Source: Chryseobacterium cupriresistens (lineage in GTDB: Bacteria; Bacteroidota; Bacteroidia; Flavobacteriales; Weeksellaceae). Taken from it: a stretch of DNA of 64,000 bases. Shown here in pieces: positions 25,856 to 34,316 of the stretch. The notes under the pieces are model-generated. The model had not been told where the DNA came from. It ran no database searches and worked only from the letters and a program-made list of their open reading frames with translations. Where the stretch lies: positions 62,001 through 126,000 of the forward strand of contig NZ_JBKKJT010000007.1 of assembly GCF_046614675.1 (NCBI RefSeq). Reading direction: 5' to 3'. Each line of letters starts with the position of its first letter. Position 1 is the first letter of the stretch. The translations under genes were made by a program, and so were the position numbers.

Positions 25856-27502
25856 ATGAATTATTTTTTAACTTATACAGTATATGTCCTCATACTATCC
25901 GTACTGATGGGGATTTCATCTTGGAAACTGTTCAAAAAAATGGGCTATAGCCCTTTATTTGCTTTTATCCCTTTCTACAACTATTTCATTATTCTCAAAG
26001 AAACAAAACATCCGAAATGGTGGGCAATCATGTCTTATCTTCCGATAGTAGGACCTATCATGATGTCTGTTTTCCACCTTTATTTAGTGAAAAAGTTTGG
26101 GAAAACACTTTTCAAAGATCAGATTCTTACCGTGATTCTGCCGTTTATTTATATGGCGGTCATCAACTATTCGAAAGATGTAGAGTTAGAAGATGAAAAT
26201 GCAAACGACCTGTTTCTTACAGAAGAAGAGAAAAACGATAAAAAGAAAGATACATTCATTGGTTCCATTACCTTTGCGGTAGTTTTTGCAACCATTATCC
26301 ATGTTTTTGTAACACAGCCTTTCGGGATTCCTACAGGATCTATGGAAAGAACATTATTGGTGGGTGATTTCCTTTTTGTAAACAAATGGAGCTACGGATA
26401 CAGAATGCCAATGCGTCCTGTGGCGATTCCTTTCCTTCAGGGAACTATTATGGATACAGGACAGAAAGGAAACCCGAAAGATGATCCAAAGTCTTACGTA
26501 GATGCAGTGAAGCTTCCTTACACAAGAATCTTACAATTCAACAAACCACAGAAAAATGATGTTGTAGTTTTCAACTATCCTCAGGATTCCGTACATACTG
26601 CTATTGACAGAAAAGATCCTTACGTAAAAAGATGTGTAGCTACAGCAGGCGACACTTTTGAAATGAGAGCCGGAAGACTTTTCGTTAACGGAAAGCCGGA
26701 GACTGTTTTAGGAGATCAGGAAGTACAGCACAGATATATTGTAACGACTGATGCGCAATTGGATATTCCTACTTTATACAAAGCGTACGGATTTTTACCG
26801 GTTCAGGAAGTACAGCAGGATAACGGAGGTTTCCTTTATGGATTCCAGGGCTTAACGGATAAAACTGCCAAAGAAATTAAAGAGCTTCCTCACGTTATTG
26901 ATATGAAGGAAGAGATTTCGCCAAAAGGAGAAGCTGCAGTATATTACAGAGACGAAGCTAAAACTAAAATTGATACGACACAATCTATTTTCCCAATCAA
27001 CAAACCTTGGAATCAGGATTGGTACGGACCTGTCAGAATTCCTAAAAAAGGAGATGTGGTGGCGATCAATCAGGAAACACTTCCAATGTATCAGTGGATC
27101 ATTTCTGAATACGAGCACAACAGCTTAGAGAAAAAGAACGGAAAAATCTTCATCAACGGAAAAGAAGCGAATCAGTATACCATTCAGCAGGATTATTATA
27201 TGATGATCGGGGACAACAGGGATGCATCATTGGATGCAAGATTCTTTGGTTTCGTTCCGGAAGAAAATATTGTTGGAAAACCAATGTTTACATGGATGAG
27301 CGTACAGGGAGTATTCCCGGATGCAAGCTCAACGTATCAGGCCCCTAAGAAAATCCGTTGGGAAAGAATGTTCAAAGCAACCAATACAGGAGAAGCCAAT
27401 AAAACCTCTTACTGGTGGATTGCAGCCATGATCCTGATTCTGTTCTTCGGATGGGAGTATTTCATGAAATTATTCAGAAAGAAAAAAACTGAAGACAATT
27501 AA
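25856..27502 (+). CDS. lepB: Signal peptidase I, long Bacteroidota type
   Basis: 548 aa, much longer than E. coli LepB. N-terminal membrane segments (1-105) precede the protease. Catalytic Ser is Ser162 in IPTGSMERTLLVGDFLFV and the general base Lys258 in DPYVKRCVATAGD. The late box MIGDNRDASLDARFFGFV is near residue 450. About 190 residues separate the Lys and the GDNRD box, which is a large insertion. One C-terminal TM helix (WWIAAMILILFFGWEYFM) is added. It cleaves signal peptides at the periplasmic face of the inner membrane. Confidence 0.94.
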   Translation: MNYFLTYTVYVLILSVLMGISSWKLFKKMGYSPLFAFIPFYNYFIILKETKHPKWWAIMSYLPIVGPIMMSVFHLYLVKKFGKTLFKDQILTVILPFIYMAVINYSKDVELEDENANDLFLTEEEKNDKKKDTFIGSITFAVVFATIIHVFVTQPFGIPTGSMERTLLVGDFLFVNKWSYGYRMPMRPVAIPFLQGTIMDTGQKGNPKDDPKSYVDAVKLPYTRILQFNKPQKNDVVVFNYPQDSVHTAIDRKDPYVKRCVATAGDTFEMRAGRLFVNGKPETVLGDQEVQHRYIVTTDAQLDIPTLYKAYGFLPVQEVQQDNGGFLYGFQGLTDKTAKEIKELPHVIDMKEEISPKGEAAVYYRDEAKTKIDTTQSIFPINKPWNQDWYGPVRIPKKGDVVAINQETLPMYQWIISEYEHNSLEKKNGKIFINGKEANQYTIQQDYYMMIGDNRDASLDARFFGFVPEENIVGKPMFTWMSVQGVFPDASSTYQAPKKIRWERMFKATNTGEANKTSYWWIAAMILILFFGWEYFMKLFRKKKTEDN

Positions 27503-27561
27503 TAAAAAAATTAAACGTAAAATAGAATGAAGTATTTGAAAAAATACTTCATTTTTGCATT

Positions 27562-28185
27562 ATGAATATGAAGAATGTATTATTACCGGCATTTTATATG
27601 CCTCCAATCTCTTGGTTTTCAGTGTTTTTGAATCCTGAAAATGAAATTGTATTTGAACAGTTTGAAAACTTTCCGAAGCAGACGTATAGAAACAGAGCCA
27701 ATATTTATGGTGCCAACGGAAAATTATCATTAATAATTCCCATCAATCATAACGGGAAAAGAGAATTCAAAGATGTTGAAATTTCTTACCGCGAAGACTG
27801 GAGAACGCTTCATTGGAAATCCATTAAGACCGCATATCAAAGCTCTCCTTATTTTGAGTATTATGAAGATAAGTTCAGGAAAATATTTGACCTTAAAGAA
27901 AAATTCCTGCTGGATTTTAACCTTAAAGGGATAGAAGTCATCCAACAGATACTTAAAACAGAAAAGGCATACTCTTTGAATAAAGAATATATCAAAAATC
28001 CGGAGAGTATCAGTTTCAGGGAAAAGTTTTCGGCAAAACTTCCTTCAGAATTTCAGATGGAAGAATATTACCAGACATTCTCTGATAAATTCGGATTTTT
28101 GGAAGACCTGTCGGTTCTTGATCTTATTTGTAATAAAGGCCCGGAATCATTGGTATATATAAAAAATATAAAACAACAATATTAG
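27562..28185 (+). CDS. WbqC family protein
   Basis: 207 aa, soluble. LPAFYMPPISWFSVFLNPE at the start, then the blocks YRNRANIYGANGKLSLIIPI and WRTLHWKSIKTAYQSSPYFEYYED, which are the WbqC hallmarks. WbqC proteins are found near O-antigen and glycan genes; the reaction is not settled. It lies 59 nt after lepB in the usual Flavobacteriia order. Confidence 0.9.
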   Translation: MNMKNVLLPAFYMPPISWFSVFLNPENEIVFEQFENFPKQTYRNRANIYGANGKLSLIIPINHNGKREFKDVEISYREDWRTLHWKSIKTAYQSSPYFEYYEDKFRKIFDLKEKFLLDFNLKGIEVIQQILKTEKAYSLNKEYIKNPESISFREKFSAKLPSEFQMEEYYQTFSDKFGFLEDLSVLDLICNKGPESLVYIKNIKQQY

Positions 28186-28262
28186 TACAATCACTGTTGG
28201 TAAAGTATAAAACAGATGATGACGGTGATTGGCATATCGCTTTAAAAATTAAATATCAACAT

Positions 28263-29945
28263 ATGAAAAAGGTATTATTAGCTGCAGTTTTTTTTGCAGG
28301 TTTTAGTTTCTCTTTTGCACAGGAATCTAAAGCTAAAAGTATTGATCCAAACGAAGACAAAGATCTTATGACATGGTATCACAAAGATTTTGCAACTTCA
28401 AAAGTATATGGTGTAAATACAGCAAATGCTTATAAATACCTGGAATCTAAAGGTCTGAAGCCTAAAACCGTCGTGGTGGGTGTATTAGACAGTGGAGTAC
28501 AGGTAGATCATCCAGGATTGGTAAAAAACCTATGGTCGAATCCAAACGAGGTTCCCGGTAACGGTAAAGATGATGATGGAAACGGGTATATTGATGACGT
28601 ACACGGATGGAACTTTATAGGAGGTAAAAACGGTGATATCGATATCGATAATATGGAGGTGACAAGAGTAGTTGCCAAATATAAACCTGTCTTCGAAGGA
28701 GATGATTCCACAAAAAATAAAGCCAACCAGGCTAAGATGAAGGAAGAGTTTGAGATGTACATGAAAGCCAAAGATATGTTCAATAAAAAGAGTATCGAGG
28801 CAAAACAAAACTTTCAGACTTATTCTATGCTGAACGAGCTGATTCCTAATATGGTAAAACTGCTGGCAGGTAAGCCTGTAACCGCTGAAACTATTGCAGC
28901 GATCAAAGCTCCGACAGATCAGAGAGATGCCATTGCAATGGAATTTTTAGGCCAGATTTCACAAAGCCCGGAATTCAAAGGAAAATCAGCCGCTGAATTT
29001 GAAAAAAAGATGAAAGAGGAAATGAAAGAAGCCATCGATCATTTTGCTCCTGCAGCAAAACAATATGACCTTTCATATGATCCGAGAAAAGAAATTGTAG
29101 GGGATAACTATGATGACTATTCTGAAAAAATCTATGGAAATAATCATTATGAAGGACCTGATGCAGAACATGGAACTCACGTGGCAGGTATTATTGCCGG
29201 ACTTCCGCAAGGAAAAGAAGTTCAGTACGGAGTGGCTTCCAAAGTGGCTAAAATTATGTCTGTAAGAACAGTTCCTAATGGTGATGAAAGAGATAAAGAT
29301 GTTGCCAATGCGATCAGATATGCTGTAGATAATGGTGCGAAAGTTTTAAATATGAGCTTTGGAAAACCTGTTTCTCCAGGTAAAAATGTGGTTTGGGATG
29401 CTTTCAAATATGCTGAAGATAAAGGCGTTCTTTTAGTGAAGGCTGCAGGTAACGAAAATGAAGATGTCGCAGAACATCTTGCATATCCTACCAACTTTAA
29501 AAATGTTACCGATGAGAAACCATTTGTAAGCAATGTTCTTGTGGTAGGGGCAAGTACCAATAAAAATAATGCGCTGAGAGCAGATTTTTCCAATTACAAT
29601 AAAAAGATGGTGAACGTTTTTGCTCCGGGAGAAGAAATCTATTCTACCGTTCCTAAAAACGAATATAAATACCTTCAGGGCACCTCTATGGCTTCCCCTG
29701 TTGTAGCCGGAGGAGCAGCTGTTTTACTGGCTTACATGCCGGATCTGAAACCTTATCAGATTATCGAAGCCCTTGTGAAAAGCAGCAACCCGAGTACAGC
29801 CGATGGTTTTGGTGACCAATCTCAGGCAGGTGGAGTTATCGACCTGAAAAAAGCTGCAGAATATGCTTATACCAACTTTTATAAAGGAAAAACTACAGGC
29901 ACAACCAAGCCTTCGAAATCCGTAAAAAAGGCTGTTAAAAAATAA
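28263..29945 (+). CDS. S8 family secreted serine peptidase (subtilase)
   Basis: 560 aa from the ATG at 28263, where a clear signal peptide starts (MKKVLLAAVFFAGFSFSFAQ). The 22 upstream codons of an open frame (from 28197) lack any signal-peptide sense. Triad: Asp76 in VVGVLDSGVQVDHPG, His303 in AEHGTHVAGI, Ser475 in GTSMASPVVAGG. About 225 residues between Asp and His, twice or more the usual distance, hold an acidic helical insert (KANQAKMKEEFEMYMKAKD...). No type IX C-terminal domain is seen; the end is basic (KPSKSVKKAVKK). Probably periplasmic or secreted. Confidence 0.92.
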   Translation: MKKVLLAAVFFAGFSFSFAQESKAKSIDPNEDKDLMTWYHKDFATSKVYGVNTANAYKYLESKGLKPKTVVVGVLDSGVQVDHPGLVKNLWSNPNEVPGNGKDDDGNGYIDDVHGWNFIGGKNGDIDIDNMEVTRVVAKYKPVFEGDDSTKNKANQAKMKEEFEMYMKAKDMFNKKSIEAKQNFQTYSMLNELIPNMVKLLAGKPVTAETIAAIKAPTDQRDAIAMEFLGQISQSPEFKGKSAAEFEKKMKEEMKEAIDHFAPAAKQYDLSYDPRKEIVGDNYDDYSEKIYGNNHYEGPDAEHGTHVAGIIAGLPQGKEVQYGVASKVAKIMSVRTVPNGDERDKDVANAIRYAVDNGAKVLNMSFGKPVSPGKNVVWDAFKYAEDKGVLLVKAAGNENEDVAEHLAYPTNFKNVTDEKPFVSNVLVVGASTNKNNALRADFSNYNKKMVNVFAPGEEIYSTVPKNEYKYLQGTSMASPVVAGGAAVLLAYMPDLKPYQIIEALVKSSNPSTADGFGDQSQAGGVIDLKKAAEYAYTNFYKGKTTGTTKPSKSVKKAVKK

Positions 29946-29979
29946 TTTATCTCCCTGTGTTTAAGGAGAAACCATAAAG

Positions 29980-30010
29980 AGTCCGAATTTTTTCGGACTT
30001 TTTATTTTTT
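29980..30010 (+). terminator. Terminator after the subtilase gene
   Basis: AGTCCGAA (29980-29987) and TTCGGACT (29992-29999), then a T-rich run. Confidence 0.75.
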
Positions 30011-30069
30011 ATTTTAAATTTTGGCACGGTTTTTTGTAACTTTATAGTAACAAAATAATAAACAACAAA

Positions 30070-30561
30070 ATGAAAAAGTTACTACTTGCAGGGATGTTGG
30101 GAACATCACTTTTTGCAGTTTCGTGTTCCTCTGTTAACAAAGCAGCTACATCTCAAAATCAAAGAGCCGATTTCCTGAAAATGAAAGGAGACTGGCAGAT
30201 TGTAAGCATAGATTATGATAAAGGTTATAAAATTAAGCCTTTTGATGAAGGTGCAGACGCACAGTGCTTCGTAGGAAGCCACTGGAGATTGATTCCCAAT
30301 AACTGGACAGGAGCGTATACTTTAAACGGTGGTGGAGATTGCCCGGCAATTACACAGCCAATCAAATTTGAAGTAAAAGGCGGTAATACGTTTATGTTTA
30401 AAAAAATTGCTTCAGGTACAAAAGCTAAACAAAATACAGCAGGTTATAGTCTTACAATGATCAATCAGACTACAGATCAGTTTTCACTTGAGCAAGATGT
30501 TCCTTTTGAAGGAGGTAATGTAAAAGTAGTTTACAACTTCCAGAGAACCGGAATGAAATAA
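30070..30561 (+). CDS. Lipocalin-like lipoprotein
   Basis: 163 aa. Signal peptide with lipobox (FAVSC, Cys at about 19). The block LKMKGDWQIVSIDYDKGYKIKP, and the later GAYTLNGGGDCPAI and FSLEQDVPFEGGNVKVVYNFQR, follow the lipocalin-like (Bacteroidota) pattern of a GxW motif in the first strand. It probably binds a small hydrophobic ligand in the envelope, not proven. The OmpA-type gene begins 26 nt downstream, so they are likely one operon. Confidence 0.82.
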   Translation: MKKLLLAGMLGTSLFAVSCSSVNKAATSQNQRADFLKMKGDWQIVSIDYDKGYKIKPFDEGADAQCFVGSHWRLIPNNWTGAYTLNGGGDCPAITQPIKFEVKGGNTFMFKKIASGTKAKQNTAGYSLTMINQTTDQFSLEQDVPFEGGNVKVVYNFQRTGMK

Positions 30562-30587
30562 TTTATCAACATAAAAGATTAAAAAAA

Positions 30588-31277
30588 ATGAAATTTACAA
30601 AAACATACGTAGGAGCCCTTTTCTTGTCATCAGCATTATTATTGACGAGCTGTGAAGCGGTTCAGAATTCAAATCACCAACAAAGAGGTACAGCCGTAGG
30701 AGCAGCTTCCGGAGCAGTACTTGGAGGTATCCTTGGGAATAATGTAGGTAAAGGAGGAAACGGAGCTATCGGAGCAGTATTGGGAGGTATTATCGGTGGT
30801 GTTGCTGGTAACGTTATCGGTAACAAAATGGATAAGCAGGCAAAAGATATTAAAGAAACTTTACCAGGTGCTCAGGTAGAAAGAGTAGGAGATGGTATTA
30901 AGGTAACTATGAATGAAAGTATTGTTAACTTTGCTTTCGACTCTTCAAACCTTACTTCTGTTGCACAGACCAACCTTGATAAATTAGCTGAAGTACTGGC
31001 TAATAATCCGGATACAAACATCAACATCTATGGTCACACAGACAGCAAAGGTGCAGATGCTTACAACCTTAAACTTTCTCAAAGAAGAGCAGATGCTGTG
31101 AAAGCCTATTTATCAGGAAAAGGAATTGCATCAAACAGAATGTTTACAAAAGGTGAAGGTGAAGCAATGCCAGTAGCTAGCAACGATACTGAAGAAGGAA
31201 GAGCTAAAAACAGAAGAGTAGAGTTTGCTATTACTGCCAATGAAAAAATGATTAACGATGCCAAACAAGGGCAATAG
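30588..31277 (+). CDS. OmpA family lipoprotein with glycine-zipper segment
   Basis: 229 aa. Lipobox LLLTSC with Cys at about 22; then a glycine-zipper membrane segment (GAASGAVLGGILGNNVGKGG, about 38-80). OmpA-like domain from about 105: VNFAFDSSNLTS, INIYGHTDSKGADAYNLKLSQ, RRADAVKAYL, and GRAKNRRVEF, which are the peptidoglycan-binding residues. Anchors the outer membrane to peptidoglycan; architecture like YiaD. Followed by a terminator. Confidence 0.92.
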   Translation: MKFTKTYVGALFLSSALLLTSCEAVQNSNHQQRGTAVGAASGAVLGGILGNNVGKGGNGAIGAVLGGIIGGVAGNVIGNKMDKQAKDIKETLPGAQVERVGDGIKVTMNESIVNFAFDSSNLTSVAQTNLDKLAEVLANNPDTNINIYGHTDSKGADAYNLKLSQRRADAVKAYLSGKGIASNRMFTKGEGEAMPVASNDTEEGRAKNRRVEFAITANEKMINDAKQGQ

Positions 31278-31308
31278 TTAATTTAATATATAAATATTTT
31301 CGTAAAAG

Positions 31309-31330
31309 ACCGCCCCGGCGGTTTTTTTTG
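31309..31330 (+). terminator. Terminator after the OmpA-type gene
   Basis: ACCGCC (31309-31314), CC loop, GGCGGT (31317-31322), then eight T. Confidence 0.8.
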
Positions 31331-31359
31331 TATTTTTATGCTAGAAATTTTGAATTTAT

Positions 31360-31367
31360 TATTTTTG
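31360..31367 (+). promoter_or_regulatory. -7 promoter element for the decaprenylphosphoryl-arabinose-like operon
   Basis: TATTTTTG, 17 nt before the ATG at 31385. It begins a run of six genes on the plus strand. Confidence 0.5.
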
Positions 31368-31384
31368 TATTTGAAATAACATAA

Positions 31385-32272
31385 ATGAAGAAATATTTAA
31401 AACTGCTCCGTGTGGAGCAATGGGTGAAAAACTTTTTTGTATTTGTCCCTCTTTTCTTTTCAGGTAATATTACCAATATAGATCTGCTTCTCAAAAGCAT
31501 TTTTGCATTTGTCATATTTTCACTTGCAGCAAGTGTGGTCTATATCCTGAATGATTATAATGATATTGAAGCAGATAGAAAACACCCTGAGAAAAGAAGA
31601 AGACCTTTGGCGAGTGGAGCTATTTCAAAATCAAAAGCTATAGGAATTCTCATAGGTCTTATCATTGCAGATATAGGTCTTGTATTTTTTACACAACTTT
31701 ATTTCCATGAACTACTTTGGAAGTTCGCAATCATCATAGGGTTTTATGTGGTGATGAATCTTGCCTATACTTTCAGGCTTAAACATGTTCCTATTATTGA
31801 TATTTTTATTATTGCCATAGGATTTGTATTACGTGTACTGGCTGGAGGTTATATTACCGGAATCAGTATTTCACAATGGGCAATCCTGCTGACCTTTGTA
31901 TTGGCTTTGGTGCTGGCAATAGGAAAAAGAAGAGGCGAGCTTATCAATGCCCAGGTTTCTGGAAAAACGAGAAAAGCACTGGATGGATATAACGTTCAGT
32001 TTGCAGATATTGCTTTATCCATTTCTATCACACTGGCTATTGTCTGCTACCTGATGTTTACGCTCTCTCCGGAAGTTCAGGAAAGATTTCATGAAAGAGT
32101 TTTTTATACCGTGATTTTCGTTGTATTTGCATTGTTAAGATATCTTCAGCAGACCCTTGTTTACAACAGAACGGAATCTCCAACAAAAATCGTGTACAGA
32201 GACCGTTATATACAGGCTACTTTATTGCTTTGGGTCGTTGCATTTTTAATTCAAATTTATTTTAAGAAATGA
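31385..32272 (+). CDS. Polyprenyl-phosphate phosphoribosyltransferase-like UbiA prenyltransferase
   Basis: 295 aa, about nine membrane helices. KLLRVEQWVKNFFVFVPLF at the start, the first Asp motif NDYNDIEADRKHPEKRRRPLASG (about 56-78), and a second region (VLRVLAGGYITGISISQWA). These match the Rv3806c/UbiA type that transfers 5-phosphoribose from PRPP to decaprenyl phosphate. The enzyme would give polyprenyl-phosphoryl-5-phosphoribose. It overlaps the DprE1-like gene by 4 nt. Together with the next three genes it forms a complete pathway set; the lipid carrier in this organism is unknown. Confidence 0.85.
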   Translation: MKKYLKLLRVEQWVKNFFVFVPLFFSGNITNIDLLLKSIFAFVIFSLAASVVYILNDYNDIEADRKHPEKRRRPLASGAISKSKAIGILIGLIIADIGLVFFTQLYFHELLWKFAIIIGFYVVMNLAYTFRLKHVPIIDIFIIAIGFVLRVLAGGYITGISISQWAILLTFVLALVLAIGKRRGELINAQVSGKTRKALDGYNVQFADIALSISITLAIVCYLMFTLSPEVQERFHERVFYTVIFVVFALLRYLQQTLVYNRTESPTKIVYRDRYIQATLLLWVVAFLIQIYFKK

Positions 32273-33588
32273 AGCCGAATTTCATACAGAAAGTTACCAA
32301 CTGGGGAAATTTCCCAATAGTAGAGAAGGAAATGAGATCTGAGGACAGTTTCAGAAAAATAAAAGAATTTGTACTCAATCACAACGAAGTCATAGCGAGA
32401 GGAAATGGGAGATGTTATGGAGATGCTTCATTGGGAGAAGCTATATTTTCAACAAAAAAATTAAATAAGTTCATCAATTTTGACCGTCTGAACGGGATCA
32501 TAGAATGTGAATCCGGAGTGCTGCTTTCAGATGTACTGGAAATAGCGGTTCCGCAGGGATATTTTCTATACGTTACTCCCGGGACAAAATTTGTATCGGT
32601 AGGAGGTGCTATAGCATCCGATGTTCATGGAAAAAATCATCATGCAGAAGGATGTTTTTCAGAATATGTGCTTGAATTCAAGCTCATGAATGAGAAAGGG
32701 GAGATCATTACCTGTTCCAGGGAGGAAAATACAGAAAAGTTCTGGGCTACCATTGGTGGAATGGGACTTACCGGTATTATTCTCACAGCAAAATTTAAAC
32801 TTAAAAATATAGAGTCCGCATACATTCGTCAGGAAAGTATCAAAGCAGACAATCTGGATGAGATCTTTAAGCTGTTCGATGAAAGTGAAAACTGGACCTA
32901 CACGGTGGCCTGGATTGATTGTCTTCAGAAAGGAAAAAATATCGGAAGAAGTATTCTCATGAGAGGAGAACATGCTTTTCAGCATGAACTTCCCCAGAGT
33001 TTTTCCAAAACACCATTGAGATTGAAGAAGAAATTTTCTCCTACAGTTCCTTTTTATTTTCCGGGATTTGTACTGAATGCCCTTACCGTAAAAATTTTCA
33101 ATTGGTTATACTATAAAAAGCAGTCTAAAAAAGAAGTGAAAAACTTTATCGATTATGAAACGTTTTTCTATCCTTTGGATGCGATCACAGATTGGAATAA
33201 GATCTATGGGAAGTCCGGTTTTATACAGTATCAGATGGTCATTCCTAAAGAAACTGGAAAAGAAGGAATGAAAAGAATCCTTGAAACGATCGCCAAAAGC
33301 GGAAACGGATCATTCTTAGCAGTTTTAAAACTTTTTGGAAAAAATAATCCTCAGGCTTACAACTCATTCCCTGTGGAAGGGTATACATTGGCGCTGGATT
33401 TTAAAGTCAATTCAAAACTGAAAAAACTGGTAGATCAGTTGGATGCTATTGTTCAGGAGTTTGGAGGAAGAATTTATCTTACCAAAGACAGCATGAGCAG
33501 ATCATCGCTTACCAACTACCTGAAAAATATTCAAAATCCTAAATTTGTGTCTTTACAGCACAAAAGAATCATAAATAACAATTCGTAA
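32269..33588 (+). CDS. DprE1-like FAD-dependent oxidase (decaprenylphosphoryl-ribose 2'-oxidase family)
   Basis: 439 aa. FAD_binding_4 N-terminal half with RGNGRCYGDASL and the strong DprE1 block YVTPGTKFVSVGGAIASDVH followed by GKNHH (about 105-130). The C-terminal half ends with FGGRIYLTKDSMSRS, as in DprE1. It would oxidise C2' of polyprenylphosphoryl-beta-D-ribose to a keto intermediate. The residue matching Mycobacterium tuberculosis Cys387, the covalent target of benzothiazinones, is Ala375 (in the GYTLALDF segment). 4-nt overlap upstream and 1-nt overlap downstream support tight coupling with UbiA and DprE2-like genes. Confidence 0.88.
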   Translation: MKPNFIQKVTNWGNFPIVEKEMRSEDSFRKIKEFVLNHNEVIARGNGRCYGDASLGEAIFSTKKLNKFINFDRLNGIIECESGVLLSDVLEIAVPQGYFLYVTPGTKFVSVGGAIASDVHGKNHHAEGCFSEYVLEFKLMNEKGEIITCSREENTEKFWATIGGMGLTGIILTAKFKLKNIESAYIRQESIKADNLDEIFKLFDESENWTYTVAWIDCLQKGKNIGRSILMRGEHAFQHELPQSFSKTPLRLKKKFSPTVPFYFPGFVLNALTVKIFNWLYYKKQSKKEVKNFIDYETFFYPLDAITDWNKIYGKSGFIQYQMVIPKETGKEGMKRILETIAKSGNGSFLAVLKLFGKNNPQAYNSFPVEGYTLALDFKVNSKLKKLVDQLDAIVQEFGGRIYLTKDSMSRSSLTNYLKNIQNPKFVSLQHKRIINNNS

Positions 33589-34313
33589 TGATAGTTCTGG
33601 GAAGTACATCTGAAGTAGCACAGGCTTTTGTGGAAAAAGCACTTCAGGAAGGAGAAAAGTTTGAAAAAATCTATCTTTTTACCTCAAATAAAGAAACTAC
33701 AGAGCGTTTTGCAAGACATCTTGATGTAAAGTTTCTGCAGCAGGCGGAAGTTATTGAGCTGGATCTGACAAAAGAAATTGATTACAATAGATTTGATAAT
33801 ATCAATTCAAATGTATTATTTTGTGCCGTAGGATATTTGGGTGAAGGAACAGAAGAAGGATTATATGATAACAGAAATACAGAACGTATCATTGATATCA
33901 ATTATTCAAAACTGGTTCCTTTAATGAATTATTTTGCCCAAAAGTTTGAAAGCAGAAGATCCGGCACGATTATCGGGCTTTCATCAGTGGCAGGAGACCG
34001 GGGAAGACAGAGTAACTTTATCTATGGAAGTGCAAAAGCAGCTTTTACGGCTTATCTGAGCGGTTTGAGAAATTATCTTTTTGATAAAAAAGTGCACGTT
34101 CTTACGATAAAACCAGGGTTTATGGCAACCAAAATGACAGAAGGCCTGCCTTTAAATCCGAAACTGACAGCAACGCCAAAACAGGCAGCTTCCTGTATTT
34201 ATAAAGCCTTCAAAAAGGGTAGGAATGTGGCATATGTTTTGCCGGTTTGGAGTATTATTATGATGATTATCAGGAATATTCCTGAGTTTATATTCAAAAA
34301 ATTAAAGCTTTAA
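33588..34313 (+). CDS. DprE2-like short-chain dehydrogenase (keto-intermediate reductase)
   Basis: 241 aa. Starts directly with a Rossmann motif in DprE2 style (MIVLGSTSEVAQAFVEKAL), then the SDR active site: GLSSVAGDRGRQSNFIYGSA with Ser, Tyr and Lys (SSVAG ... YGSAKA). The C-terminus (SIIMMIIRNIPEFIFKKL) is also like DprE2. It would reduce the 2'-keto intermediate made by the DprE1-like enzyme to the arabinose form. Start overlaps the preceding stop by 1 nt. Its family is broad, so specificity rests on context plus the named motifs. Confidence 0.86.
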   Translation: MIVLGSTSEVAQAFVEKALQEGEKFEKIYLFTSNKETTERFARHLDVKFLQQAEVIELDLTKEIDYNRFDNINSNVLFCAVGYLGEGTEEGLYDNRNTERIIDINYSKLVPLMNYFAQKFESRRSGTIIGLSSVAGDRGRQSNFIYGSAKAAFTAYLSGLRNYLFDKKVHVLTIKPGFMATKMTEGLPLNPKLTATPKQAASCIYKAFKKGRNVAYVLPVWSIIMMIIRNIPEFIFKKLKL

Positions 34314-34316
34314 AAA

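Noticed and set aside
25940..25960. GGGCTATAGCCC palindrome inside lepB
   Set aside because: It lies within coding sequence for MGYSPLF and resembles the 17.4-kb hairpin by chance.
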